Of a stretch of 64,000 nucleotides of DNA, positions 33,518-42,083 are shown piece by piece. This DNA comes from Leucobacter salsicius M1-8. GTDB lineage: Bacteria > Actinomycetota > Actinomycetes > Actinomycetales > Microbacteriaceae. The notes under the pieces were generated by a model. The model searched no databases. It saw only the letters and a list, made by a program, of their open reading frames with translations, and was not told the DNA's origin. The stretch's first letter is position 1, and the number at the start of each line of letters is the position of its first letter. Where the stretch lies: NCBI RefSeq assembly GCF_000350525.1, contig NZ_AOCN01000022.1, positions 372,001-436,000 of the forward strand, written 5' to 3'. Made by a program: the position numbers and the translations under genes.

Positions 33518-34375
33518 TCACCCGAGAGCGCACGCGCACTCGGGGTGCGGGGCGACCGTTTCAAATCGAGGCGGCGAGAGCACCCGACCGCAGCTCGTGG
33601 GGATCACGATGCGGGTGTTGTGGGCGCGGGGCCCGCCGTCGAGCCAATCCCGGATGAGCGTTGCCGCATATCCCACCGCTACACCGGCAGAATCGATGGT
33701 TTCACTCGGCGGCACGGTATTGGCCAGTTGGGCCGCAAGTACCGGGTATGCCGGGTCGGAGGCGACGAGAGTGAGCGCAACACAGGCGTGGCACGGGGCA
33801 CCGGGAGACACGACGATGGGGCCCACATGCACCGCCGTGTCGGTGAATCGCAACAGCAGGTGTGGTACTCCCGCCATAAGCCAGCGCTGGGCGCGCTCGA
33901 GCGGCCCCAGGAACCGATCGACCAGGATCACGAGCTCGGGTTGATGCTGCTCATCCTCACGCTCGAGGCGACACAGGCCGGTGCCCGCGATGGCCTCCAC
34001 GAGTCCCGGAACGGGGCGGCCGGTGTCGCACACAGCGATGCTGAGGGTGTCAGCACCCGTTCCAGCACCCGTGCCAGCACCTGTGCCGGCCCCCGTACGA
34101 GGCTGGGTCAGTTCCCGTGTGGCTGGCTCGGCCGCGACAAGAGTTGAGGAGAGGGCCGCGAAGACGCCCTCGGCCTCGCGCGAAGAGATGCCGACGACGC
34201 GGGCGAATTCGCTGAGGCGATCCGGATCGATGCCGCGCAGCATCGCGTACAGCAGCCGCTGCACACCCGGGGAAGGGTCATGAAGTCGCGCGTGCGCGGC
34301 TTCAAACCCGACTCGCAGCGTCTCATGGTCTTCCCAGCAGAGGGGGAGATTGGGATTGATCTTGAGCCGCACCAT
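33518..34375 (-). CDS. Actinobacterial ThiF/cyclodehydratase-like conserved protein (Rv3196-like)
   Basis: 285 residues. It begins LKINPNLPLCWEDHETLRVG and contains a mid-protein segment PGAPCHACVALT and a C-terminal ECACALG, giving CxxC and CxC pairs that could bind zinc. This resembles the E1-like/TOMM leader-binding family found beside uvrD2 in other actinobacteria, but I see no clear GxGGxG nucleotide motif, so it may be a non-adenylating member. A (GAGT)4 low-complexity linker at about residues 94-109 separates an N-terminal winged-helix-like part from the rest. Its partner substrate is not evident nearby. Confidence 0.55.
   Translation of the reverse strand: MVRLKINPNLPLCWEDHETLRVGFEAAHARLHDPSPGVQRLLYAMLRGIDPDRLSEFARVVGISSREAEGVFAALSSTLVAAEPATRELTQPRTGAGTGAGTGAGTGADTLSIAVCDTGRPVPGLVEAIAGTGLCRLEREDEQHQPELVILVDRFLGPLERAQRWLMAGVPHLLLRFTDTAVHVGPIVVSPGAPCHACVALTLVASDPAYPVLAAQLANTVPPSETIDSAGVAVGYAATLIRDWLDGGPRAHNTRIVIPTSCGRVLSPPRFETVAPHPECACALG
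34047..34094. repeat. Four 12-bp tandem units encoding a GAGT linker
   Basis: Units at 34047-34058, 34059-34070, 34071-34082 and 34083-34094, each differing by one to three bases. They encode alternating GAGT in the minus-strand protein. The multiple-of-three unit preserves frame. Confidence 0.85.
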
Positions 34376-34489
34376 ACGACGAGTATGCGTGGGAACGCCG
34401 TCCTGTGCGGGTTATCCACAGGCAAGCGCCGAAACTCGCGGATACCGCGAATTTCGGCGCACTGTGGACGAAGCTCGAGAGCTGAGCAG

Positions 34490-35917
34490 CTACTCCGGCT
34501 TCGGGCCCTCACCGGGATCAGAATCAGGATCGGAGTCAGCGTCGGCATCGTGCGGCGGCATTTCGCCGTCCAGCAGACGAGCGAGCGCCTCATCGAACTC
34601 GTCGGCCTGGTGCTCGGGGGATTCGCCCGCGAGCCCGAGCCGCTCGAGCAGCCGTGCCGGGTGGTCGAGCTCCTCGCTCGTCGGCAGCAAGTCGGGGTGC
34701 GCCCACAGCCCATCGCGCATCGAAACGGACCCGCGTTCAGCGACGAGTCGCCAGAGTGCCGCCGCCTCACGCAGTCGCCTGGGGCGCAGCTCAAGGCCCA
34801 CGAGTGAGGAGAACGCGTGCTCGGCAGGCCCACCGGTGGCGCGGCGCCTACGCACCATCTCGGCAATGGCCTCCGCCCCGGGAATGCGCTTGGCCGCATC
34901 GGCGGTGACGACATCAACCCAGCCCTCGATGAGCGCGAGCATGGTCTCGAGGCGCGCATGCGCTGCCTCCTGCGCCTCGGTCTTGGGCGGGATCAGTGCG
35001 CCGCCCGCAATCAGATCCTGAATCTGCTCGGGGCGTTCCGGATCAAGATCCTGCGCAAACTCCTGGATGCGATCGGTGTCGATGCTGATGCCGCGGGCGT
35101 AGTCCTTGATCGCCGAGAGGACGTGGAGCCGCAGCCACTTGGTGTGCCGAAACAAGCGCGCGTGTGCAAGCTCGCGCAGCGCGAGGTACAGCATGACCGT
35201 GTCGAGCGACTGGTCGAGCCCCTCGGCGAACTTCGCGGCGCCGGCGGGCAGGATGGCGCCACCCTCGCGGCCCGGGCCTTCGAACAACGGGATTCCCACA
35301 TCGCCCGCTGAGACAACCTCGCCCGAGAGCTTGCCGATGATCGTGCCCAGCTGCACGGCAAACAGAGCGCCGCCCACACTGCGCAGCATTGGGGTCGCCC
35401 CGCGCAGGGCGTCGCCAAACTCCTCGGGCATCTGCTGGTCAAGCGCACTCATCAGTGCGCCGGTGATGGACTCGGCGACGGGCTCGGCGAGCGCCACCCA
35501 AGTGTCAATGGTCTGCTGCACCCACTCGATGCGGCCGATCGCGCGTGGCGCGTCGGGGGTGGGGCCCAGGTCAGTGACCTCATCGAGCCAGAGCGCGGCG
35601 ACGGGAAAGGCGCGCAGCGCGGGGGCCGGGTCGACCGCGGGCGTGCCGTCGCTGGCCACCTCGATCGCGGTGCGTCGCGTCACTGACCAATCGATGCCGT
35701 CGCTCGGATGCTGCATCGCGCCCTGCAGTGTACTGAAGAGATTTTGCAGCGTGGCCGGATCGATCGGAATGCCGGCGGCCTTCGCGAACTGCTCGGCGTC
35801 GGCCGGGCCCTGAGCCGGTCCATTGCCTGAGAACATGTCGCGCAGGAGACGCTGCAGCTCTTCGAAGTCGGGGGTGTCGCCAGAGTTGTCTGGCCTGTTC
35901 GTGTCGCCAGTACCCAT
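34490..35917 (-). CDS. DUF2342 / zinc-dependent metalloprotease-like protein (Rv3195-like)
   Basis: 475 residues from ATG 35917, which has AAGGAG seven bases upstream; the frame is open to 36121 but would cross the divergent promoter. The protein has the family block LYLALRELAHARLFRHTKWLR near residue 260, the metal-site-like helix of DUF2342, and the AEMVRRRRATGGPAEHAFSSLVGLELRPRR block near 385. The ends are acidic and disordered (repeated Asp-Ala and Asp-Ser at the C-terminus). The family is predicted to be metal-dependent hydrolases, but activity is not shown. It diverges from the PDZ-Lon gene, as in mycobacteria. Confidence 0.8.
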   Translation of the reverse strand: MGTGDTNRPDNSGDTPDFEELQRLLRDMFSGNGPAQGPADAEQFAKAAGIPIDPATLQNLFSTLQGAMQHPSDGIDWSVTRRTAIEVASDGTPAVDPAPALRAFPVAALWLDEVTDLGPTPDAPRAIGRIEWVQQTIDTWVALAEPVAESITGALMSALDQQMPEEFGDALRGATPMLRSVGGALFAVQLGTIIGKLSGEVVSAGDVGIPLFEGPGREGGAILPAGAAKFAEGLDQSLDTVMLYLALRELAHARLFRHTKWLRLHVLSAIKDYARGISIDTDRIQEFAQDLDPERPEQIQDLIAGGALIPPKTEAQEAAHARLETMLALIEGWVDVVTADAAKRIPGAEAIAEMVRRRRATGGPAEHAFSSLVGLELRPRRLREAAALWRLVAERGSVSMRDGLWAHPDLLPTSEELDHPARLLERLGLAGESPEHQADEFDEALARLLDGEMPPHDADADSDPDSDPGEGPKPE

Positions 35918-36093
35918 GTCTGAACTCCTTCGGATCGGTGCAACTTTAACGGTACGGCACACGGCCAGAAACTGCCTGCTAGATTGGCGAGCGGTTGCCC
36001 AGATGCGTTCCGCCGAGTGCGAACAGCCCCGCGAGGTGCGCGCCCGCGCCAGCGGCAGGCGCCTGAACCGCCGACAGAAACGAAAGAGGCAAC

Positions 36094-37278
36094 GTGACCC
36101 TCGATCCTGCGCCCGACTCATCAGATTCCTCCGAGTCCTCGGGTTCGTTCGAACACGCTCAAGAGCCCCGAGCGGGCGGTGTGGGCGGTCGCCTGTGGCG
36201 TTCCCTGCGGCGCGTCATCCGCGAGAATCGCACCGAGGCCGTCATGGTGGTCGTCGCGCTTCTCGTGCTGGCCGTGGCCACCATTCCCTCGCCGTACGCC
36301 ATCGAGCGCCCGGGGCCCGTCGTCGACGTACTCGGCACGGTGCCGGTCGAAGGTGAGGACGTGCCCGTGCTGACGGTCGAAGACCAGGTGGGTGGGGAGG
36401 ACGAGGGACGCCTGAACCTACTGACGGTATCGATCGCGGGCAGCCCGCAGCGGCCCCTGAGCTGGATCTCACTCGTACCCGCGCTGTTCGACCCGTCGCA
36501 GGACATCGCTCCGATGACCCAGTTCTATCCCGAGGGGATCACCGTCGAGCAGCGCGAAGAAGTTACCTCCATGCAAATGGACGCCTCGCAGGTGGTGTCG
36601 GCGACCGCCGCCTTTCGTGCAGTGGGGCTCGAGGTGGGGGTCTCGCTCAGCATCGGCGACGTCGACAAGGCGGGACCCGCCGCAGGAGTACTGGAACCTG
36701 GGGATGAGCTCGTGAGCATCAACGGTGAGGAGCTCAAGAGCTTCGAGCAGTTGCTTGAGACCGTATCTACCGGCACCGACCCCCTCACGATTGAGATCGT
36801 GCGAGACGGCAAACCCCGCACCGAGATGGTGACGCCTCGGGAGCCCACCGATGGTGCGGCGCCGCGCTTGGGGATCGTCGTCTCAACTTCATACGAGCTT
36901 CCGCGCGAGGTCGACATCAGCGTGCCCCACATTGGCGGGCCGAGTGCAGGGCTTATCTTTGGGCTCGCGATCATGGACCGAATGGGGGAGGGCCCGTCGC
37001 TCGACGGGCTTACCGTATCGGGCACTGGCACGCTCAACGAAGATGGTGCGGTCGGGCCCATTGGTGGACTCACTCAAAAGGCCTGGGCTGCGTCGCGCGC
37101 AGACACTGACTTGTTCTTAATGCCGGTGGCGAACTGCCCCGACGTTCGAGACTTCCCGAAGGACCTCAACGTGGCGCCCGTGGCAACGCTGGATGAGGCC
37201 GTGGCGGCGATCAACGCCGCAAGCGCCGGTGATGCGGTGGCCGGGCTCGACCGCTGCGCCGCGAAGGTGGCCGAATAG
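36094..37278 (+). CDS. Membrane-anchored PDZ and Lon-type (S16) protease, YlbL family
   Basis: 394 residues from GTG 36094 with AAAGAGG upstream. One N-terminal transmembrane helix (about residues 50-70, VMVVVALLVLAVATI) is followed by a PDZ domain (SIGDVDKAGPAAGVLEPGDEL, about 190-270) and a C-terminal Lon proteolytic domain with the Ser-Lys dyad: Ser in GGPSAGLIFGLAIMDRM and Lys in IGGLTQKAWAA. The catalytic part should lie outside the membrane. There is no AAA ATPase domain, as is usual for YlbL. It precedes UPF0182, an order shared with mycobacteria. Confidence 0.9.
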   Translation: MTLDPAPDSSDSSESSGSFEHAQEPRAGGVGGRLWRSLRRVIRENRTEAVMVVVALLVLAVATIPSPYAIERPGPVVDVLGTVPVEGEDVPVLTVEDQVGGEDEGRLNLLTVSIAGSPQRPLSWISLVPALFDPSQDIAPMTQFYPEGITVEQREEVTSMQMDASQVVSATAAFRAVGLEVGVSLSIGDVDKAGPAAGVLEPGDELVSINGEELKSFEQLLETVSTGTDPLTIEIVRDGKPRTEMVTPREPTDGAAPRLGIVVSTSYELPREVDISVPHIGGPSAGLIFGLAIMDRMGEGPSLDGLTVSGTGTLNEDGAVGPIGGLTQKAWAASRADTDLFLMPVANCPDVRDFPKDLNVAPVATLDEAVAAINAASAGDAVAGLDRCAAKVAE

Positions 37279-37429
37279 CGGCGAATCGGACTGCTCAACC
37301 GCCGGGGCCGGGGGCCGCTCTCGAGTTTACGAATTGTCAGGAGCGTCCTGCACGCAAACGATAGGCTCGTGGGGTAGACAGCGCCCGACAACTTCGGGTG
37401 CACGCTCGGACAGGAAGTAATACAGAGAC

Positions 37430-40400
37430 GTGACCGACCAGAACTTGCATGCTCAGGCCGCTCGTCCGCGCCGATTGTCACCGCTTGCGGTGACGGTCGT
37501 GATCGTGGTGGCCCTTATTCTTGGCTTCCTGGCGGCAGCCGCCGTCACCGCAGAAGTGCTGTGGTATCGACAGGTCGGCTTCTTGCCGGTGCTGACGACC
37601 CAATGGCTCGCGGCCGGCACGATGTTCGTGCTCGGGTTCCTCGGCATGGCCGTGCCTCTCTTCTTCGCAATCGATCTCGCCTATCGCAAGCGCCCGGTGT
37701 ATGCGCGGTTGACCGCGCAGCTCGACCGCTACCAGGAGCTGTTCGAGCCGCTCCGTCGACTGGTGAAGTGGGCCCTGCCCTCGCTGATCGGCCTGTTCGG
37801 TGGCTTTGCCGCCGCCGCGAACTGGCAGCGCGCTCTGCTGTGGCTCAACAGCGAGAACACGGGCGAAAAGGATCCGCAGTTCGGGCTCGATGTCTCGTTC
37901 TACCTCTTTAGCTTGCCAATGCTGCAGGGCATCGTTGCGTTTGCCTCGGCCGTGACACTGCTGGCGCTGATCGCCGGTGTAGCCACAAGCTACCTCTACG
38001 GCGGCATTTCATTCTCGGGGCGCGACGTGCGCGTCTCGAAGGCGACCCGGATCCAGGCCGCGATTCTCGCCGGGCTGTACCTCCTGCTGCAGGCCGTGAG
38101 CCTGTGGCTCGACCAGTACCGGTCGCTCACGGGCAGTGAAGGCCTGCGCACGGGTGCCATGTTCCAGGATGTGCACGCGGTCATCCCGGGCAAGCAGATC
38201 CTCGCGGGCATCGCGATCATTGTTGCAGTGCTGTTCCTCGTGACGGCGTTCACGGGCAAGTGGCGTCTGCCGGTCGTGGGTACCGCGCTGTTCCTCGTGT
38301 CGAGCATTGTGCTTGGCGTTGGTTACCCGTGGGGCGTGCAGCAGTTCCAGGTACAGCCCGACGAGAAGAGCCTCGAGTCTGAGTACATTCAGCGCAACAT
38401 CGATGCCACGCGTGTCGCGTACGGCATCGACGAGGTCAAGACGGAACGCTACGACGCAGTCACCGACGCTGAGCCTGGGGCGCTGCGCAATGATGCCGCA
38501 ACGACCGCCAACATCCGTATTATCGACCCCGAGGTAGTCTCGCCCACGTTTGCACAGCTTGAGCAGATTCGGCAGTACTACCAGTTCCCCACCTCGCTCA
38601 GCGTCGATCGCTATGAGATCGACGGCAAGATCGAAGACACCGTGTCGGCAATTCGCGACATTGATATCCGGGATCAGACCGGTTGGTATAACCGTACGCT
38701 CGTGTACACGCACGGCTACGGTCTCGTAGCTTCGTATGGTAACCAGCGTTCGGCGGGCGGCGAGCCTGTCTTCCTTGAGAGCGGAATCCCCACAAGCGGC
38801 AAGCTCGGGGAGTTTGAGCCCCGGGTCTACTTCGGTCAGAATTCGCCCGAGTACTCCATCGTGGGTGGCGAGCGGAAGAAGTCCATCGAGTTGGACTTCC
38901 CGGCTGACGCCGAGAGCGCTGCCGAGGCTGCCGCGAAGGACGCCCCTGACGCGCAGAAGGCGGACCCTACTGACCAGACGCCAGCGACTGAGGAAGCAGA
39001 AGCCGCAGCGACCGACGAAGCCGCTGCAGCCGAGCAGGCCGCAGCTGACGAGGCGGCCGGCAGCGGCCGTCAGAACATGACCACGTTCAAGGGTGATGGT
39101 GGCCCCGCGCTGAACAACCTGTTCACCAAGCTGATCTACGCCCTGAAGTTCCAGGACATGGAGGTGCTGCTGTCGGGTGCTGTGGTGGACGGTTCGCAGA
39201 TTCTGTACGACCGTGACCCGGTCGATCGCGTGAAGAAGGTTGCGCCGTATCTAACAGTTGATGCTGCACCGTATGCGTCGGTGGTTGATGGTCGCATTAA
39301 GTGGATCGTTGACGGCTACACGACCTCTGCGGACTACCCGTACTCCGAGGTGCAGGACATGAACGCGCTGACGGTGGACTCGGCGAATAAGGAGCGTAAC
39401 CCGCTTCCCAAGCCGATCAACTACATTCGCAACTCGGTCAAGGCCACGGTCGATGCGTACGACGGCTCAGTGAAGCTGTACGCGTGGGACACCGAGGATC
39501 CGCTGTTGAAGTCTTGGGGCAAGATCTTCCCGGGAACGCTGTCGGATGTTGCCGACATGAGCGGCGATCTGATGAGTCACGTGCGCTACCCGACCGATAT
39601 GTTCAAGGTGCAGCGCGCGGTGCTCGGCGAGTACCACGTGACGTCGCCCGATGCGTTCTACTCGGAAGAGGACAAGTGGCGTACACCGAACGACCCCGTA
39701 TCGAGCACACAGGCAAACGCGCAGAAGTTCCTGCAGCCGCCGTACTACCTGACCCTCGCGGCGGGTGCTAAGGCAGACCCGAACTTCTCGATCTACTCGA
39801 CCTATATTCCGGCTGCAGAGGGGGAGACCCAGCGAGATATTCTCACGGGCTACCTCGCGGCGAACTCGAACGCGGGCAACAAGAAGGGTGAGATCTCGAA
39901 GGACTACGGTTCGCTGAAGATGCTCACGCTGCCCAAGAGCAACTCGATTCCCGGGCCCGGTCAGGTACAGAACAGTTTCACGACCGACTCGAAGGTCTCG
40001 AATCTGCTGAACATTTTGCGCCAGGGTGAGAGTGAGGTCATCAGCGGTAACCTGCTGACCGTGCCAGTCGGTGGCGGCCTGTTGTACGTACAGCCCGTGT
40101 ACGTCAAGGCTAAGACGGGAACCAGCTTCCCGATCCTGCAGAAGGTGCTCGTCTCGTTCGGCGACCAGATCGCATTCGAGGACACGCTTGATGGTGCACT
40201 CGACGCGCTGTTTGCGGGCGACTCGGGGGCCAACGCGGGTGACGGCAACGTGCCCACGGAGGAGCCCGCTGTCGATCCCGAAGCCCCCGCGGTAGACGAG
40301 GGTGCCGGATCGGGTACACCGCTGACCCTGGACGCGGCATTGAAGGAACTGCAGCAGGCGTTTAAGGACCGCGACGCCGCGATGAAGAAGGGCGACTGGG

Positions 40401-40465
40401 CCGCTTATGGCAAGGCTGATGAGCGGGCCAAGCAGGCCCTCGAGGCAGCTTTGGCCGCCGAGTAG
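37430..40465 (+). CDS. UPF0182 family large membrane protein
   Basis: 1011 residues from GTG 37430. The first ~330 residues hold about seven transmembrane helices, followed by a large extracytoplasmic region with the family's conserved blocks (VDRYEIDGK, DQTGWYNRTLVYTHGYG, LFTKLIYALKFQDMEVLLS). A low-complexity Ala/Glu/Asp insert at about residues 498-548 interrupts the conserved part. Function is unknown. A second acidic linker precedes a helical C-terminal tail. A strong terminator follows directly. Confidence 0.92.
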   Translation: MTDQNLHAQAARPRRLSPLAVTVVIVVALILGFLAAAAVTAEVLWYRQVGFLPVLTTQWLAAGTMFVLGFLGMAVPLFFAIDLAYRKRPVYARLTAQLDRYQELFEPLRRLVKWALPSLIGLFGGFAAAANWQRALLWLNSENTGEKDPQFGLDVSFYLFSLPMLQGIVAFASAVTLLALIAGVATSYLYGGISFSGRDVRVSKATRIQAAILAGLYLLLQAVSLWLDQYRSLTGSEGLRTGAMFQDVHAVIPGKQILAGIAIIVAVLFLVTAFTGKWRLPVVGTALFLVSSIVLGVGYPWGVQQFQVQPDEKSLESEYIQRNIDATRVAYGIDEVKTERYDAVTDAEPGALRNDAATTANIRIIDPEVVSPTFAQLEQIRQYYQFPTSLSVDRYEIDGKIEDTVSAIRDIDIRDQTGWYNRTLVYTHGYGLVASYGNQRSAGGEPVFLESGIPTSGKLGEFEPRVYFGQNSPEYSIVGGERKKSIELDFPADAESAAEAAAKDAPDAQKADPTDQTPATEEAEAAATDEAAAAEQAAADEAAGSGRQNMTTFKGDGGPALNNLFTKLIYALKFQDMEVLLSGAVVDGSQILYDRDPVDRVKKVAPYLTVDAAPYASVVDGRIKWIVDGYTTSADYPYSEVQDMNALTVDSANKERNPLPKPINYIRNSVKATVDAYDGSVKLYAWDTEDPLLKSWGKIFPGTLSDVADMSGDLMSHVRYPTDMFKVQRAVLGEYHVTSPDAFYSEEDKWRTPNDPVSSTQANAQKFLQPPYYLTLAAGAKADPNFSIYSTYIPAAEGETQRDILTGYLAANSNAGNKKGEISKDYGSLKMLTLPKSNSIPGPGQVQNSFTTDSKVSNLLNILRQGESEVISGNLLTVPVGGGLLYVQPVYVKAKTGTSFPILQKVLVSFGDQIAFEDTLDGALDALFAGDSGANAGDGNVPTEEPAVDPEAPAVDEGAGSGTPLTLDAALKELQQAFKDRDAAMKKGDWAAYGKADERAKQALEAALAAE

Positions 40466-40481
40466 CGACTTCAGTCACTGA

Positions 40482-40519
40482 AAAGTGGGGCCCGACGCGT
40501 TTGCGTCGGGCCCCACTTT
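40482..40519 (+). terminator. Terminator after UPF0182 gene
   Basis: Perfect 17-bp stem (40482-40498 with 40503-40519) closed by a GTTT loop; the A-rich left arm and T-rich right arm make it work in both directions. Confidence 0.9.
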
Positions 40520-40571
40520 CGTTTCTGGGCACAGGGCGACGTGAGCGACCGGTGGCCGAATCATTCGCATT

Positions 40572-40590
40572 AATCTACTCGTTGCAGATA
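40572..40590. promoter_or_regulatory. Candidate TetR operator upstream of the GNAT-TetR operon
   Basis: AATCT-N9-AGATA across 19 bp, sharing ATCT-N9-AGAT with the better palindrome at 42013. It lies 15 bp before the GNAT start and ribosome site, where repressor binding would block the operon that encodes the regulator. Confidence 0.5.
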
Positions 40591-40605
40591 AAGTGAGGGG
40601 AAGAA

Positions 40606-41322
40606 ATGCAGCCACCCTCCAGCAGTGTCGCGGAAGGGGTGCGCTGTGGTTGCTCACCCAATGATGGGCGCGAGACTGGAGAAACTGTGCAGATACGAAC
40701 CATTCAGCCTCACCGCCTCACTGAGGCGGTGAGCGTGATCGCGCGCGCCTTTCGTGACGAGCCGATCATTGGTCAGATGGTGGCCGAAGATGCTGCGCAA
40801 CGGGATCGCAAAATCAGGGACTACTTCGCGTGGAGTATTCGCGTCACCGGGCTCAGCAATACCGATGTAGCGATTGATCCGCTTACTGACCGGGTGCTGG
40901 GTGTCGCTCTGTGGGAGCCGCCCGGACATCGCCCGCACACCGTGCGCGGCGCGATTGCGCTTCCTGGTGTGTTGCGGGGCATCGGCCGCTCCGGGTTCAC
41001 AACCCTGAAGGCGTTTGGGCGAGCGGGCCTCAGGAAACATCCCGAGCAGCCACATTGGCATCTGGTCGATGTGGGGACGTGCCCCAGCGCGCGCGGGCGC
41101 GGGGTAGGTGCAGCGCTCGTGCGCCACCGACTCGAGTGTGCAGACCGAGACCAAAGGATCGTTTCGTTGGAGGCAACGACGGAGGGGAGCGCGAGGTTGT
41201 ACGAACGGCTGGGGTTTGATCGCAGAGATCGATTGGTCGGGGTGGCTGATGGAGTGACCGTGATGTGGCGTGAGCCTGCCCTACCAAGCGCTCCGCGTCG
41301 CGCAGGCGGGGCCGCGTTGTGA
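40606..41322 (+). CDS. GNAT-family N-acetyltransferase
   Basis: 238 residues if it starts at ATG 40606, which has GAGGGG at good spacing; GTG 40687 with GGAG is an alternative that removes 27 non-conserved residues. The acetyl-CoA site is visible as GTCPSARGRGVGAALVRHRL (about 158-178), with a C-terminal EATTEGSARLYERLGFDRRD. It probably acetylates an amine or amino acid. Its stop overlaps the TetR gene (GTGA), so both are made from one mRNA. The neighbouring amine oxidases and permease suggest an amine substrate, as inference. Confidence 0.82.
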   Translation: MQPPSSSVAEGVRCGCSPNDGRETGETVQIRTIQPHRLTEAVSVIARAFRDEPIIGQMVAEDAAQRDRKIRDYFAWSIRVTGLSNTDVAIDPLTDRVLGVALWEPPGHRPHTVRGAIALPGVLRGIGRSGFTTLKAFGRAGLRKHPEQPHWHLVDVGTCPSARGRGVGAALVRHRLECADRDQRIVSLEATTEGSARLYERLGFDRRDRLVGVADGVTVMWREPALPSAPRRAGGAAL

Positions 41323-41972
41323 ACGGCGCAAAAGTGGCGAGCGAACCTCGCCCGGCTGGACGTCCCAAGCGGGGCAGTGCCGTGATCGATGCCACTCGCA
41401 TCGGCAGTGCCACGATGGAGGTGCTGTCGACACAGGGGGTCAACGGCCTCACGATCTCAAACATCGCCAAGGCACTTGATGTGCGTTCGCAGACCCTCTA
41501 CTACCACGTGGCCAGCGTAAGTGACGCGGTCAATATGGCGCGAGGTGTGGTGATGGATCGCATTGACGTGGGCCTCCTCGAACAGGACCCGTGGGACGAA
41601 GCCGTGGCCGAGTTTGCTGTCGCCTACTACCGCGCATTCCAGCCACTTGGCCAGGAGAACTCGGTGTTCTTTATGTTCGTGATCACGAACGGTCAGGCCC
41701 TTCGTGCGTATGAGCGATTTATCAAGCGCGCCATCGAGGCGGGGGTGGGCGGGCAACAGGCCCTGCAGCTATTGCTGGACCTTGAGCACATGACATTCTC
41801 GACAATCTTTGAGCATTCCACCTGGAGCAGCTTGTTTTCCCCGGAGGCAATCGCACGCGAGGGATGCGAGCACTTGGAGTCCCTGCTGAAGACTCGCGAA
41901 CAGGGCCCGGAGGCGATTGAGCGAAAGGTCTATGACGGGGCGCTTCGACTTGCGCGTGCGGTGCTTGTTTAG
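41319..41972 (+). CDS. TetR-family transcriptional regulator
   Basis: 217 residues. The N-terminal helix-turn-helix is clear: VLSTQGVNGLTISNIAKALDVRSQTLYYHVASV (about residues 31-63). The C-terminal ligand domain is TetR_C-like and has a Trp- and Phe-rich pocket region (FSTIFEHSTWSSLFS). GTG start overlaps the GNAT stop. Two related palindromes, before the GNAT gene and at the -10 of the oxidase operon, are its likely operators. The inducer may be the amine taken up and oxidised by the downstream genes. Confidence 0.88.
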   Translation: MNGAKVASEPRPAGRPKRGSAVIDATRIGSATMEVLSTQGVNGLTISNIAKALDVRSQTLYYHVASVSDAVNMARGVVMDRIDVGLLEQDPWDEAVAEFAVAYYRAFQPLGQENSVFFMFVITNGQALRAYERFIKRAIEAGVGGQQALQLLLDLEHMTFSTIFEHSTWSSLFSPEAIAREGCEHLESLLKTREQGPEAIERKVYDGALRLARAVLV

Positions 41973-41989
41973 CGCATTCGTCAGTTAGG

Positions 41990-42018
41990 TTGACATCCTG
42001 CTCGACATCATTTATCTT
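41990..42018 (+). promoter_or_regulatory. Consensus promoter of the amine oxidase-permease operon
   Basis: A full -35 TTGACA (41990-41995), a 17-base spacer and -10 TATCTT (42013-42018). This is the closest match to consensus in the window, as expected for a promoter held down by a repressor. Transcription would start about 60 bases before GTG 42084. Confidence 0.75.
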
Positions 42019-42031
42019 CATGATGTAGATA
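42013..42031. promoter_or_regulatory. Candidate TetR operator overlapping the -10
   Basis: A 19-bp near-perfect palindrome centred on 42022 (TATCT-N9-AGATA), with only one mismatched pair besides the centre. It covers the -10 hexamer, a classic position for repression. Confidence 0.65.
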
Positions 42032-42083
42032 GTGATGCGGGGGACGAGCCTCGTACGCAACGCGCAGGGCAAAGGAGTCTCAC

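Noticed and set aside
34047-34094. Regulatory or antisense element at the 12-bp repeats
   Set aside because: The units are in frame and encode a simple GAGT linker, which explains the periodicity.
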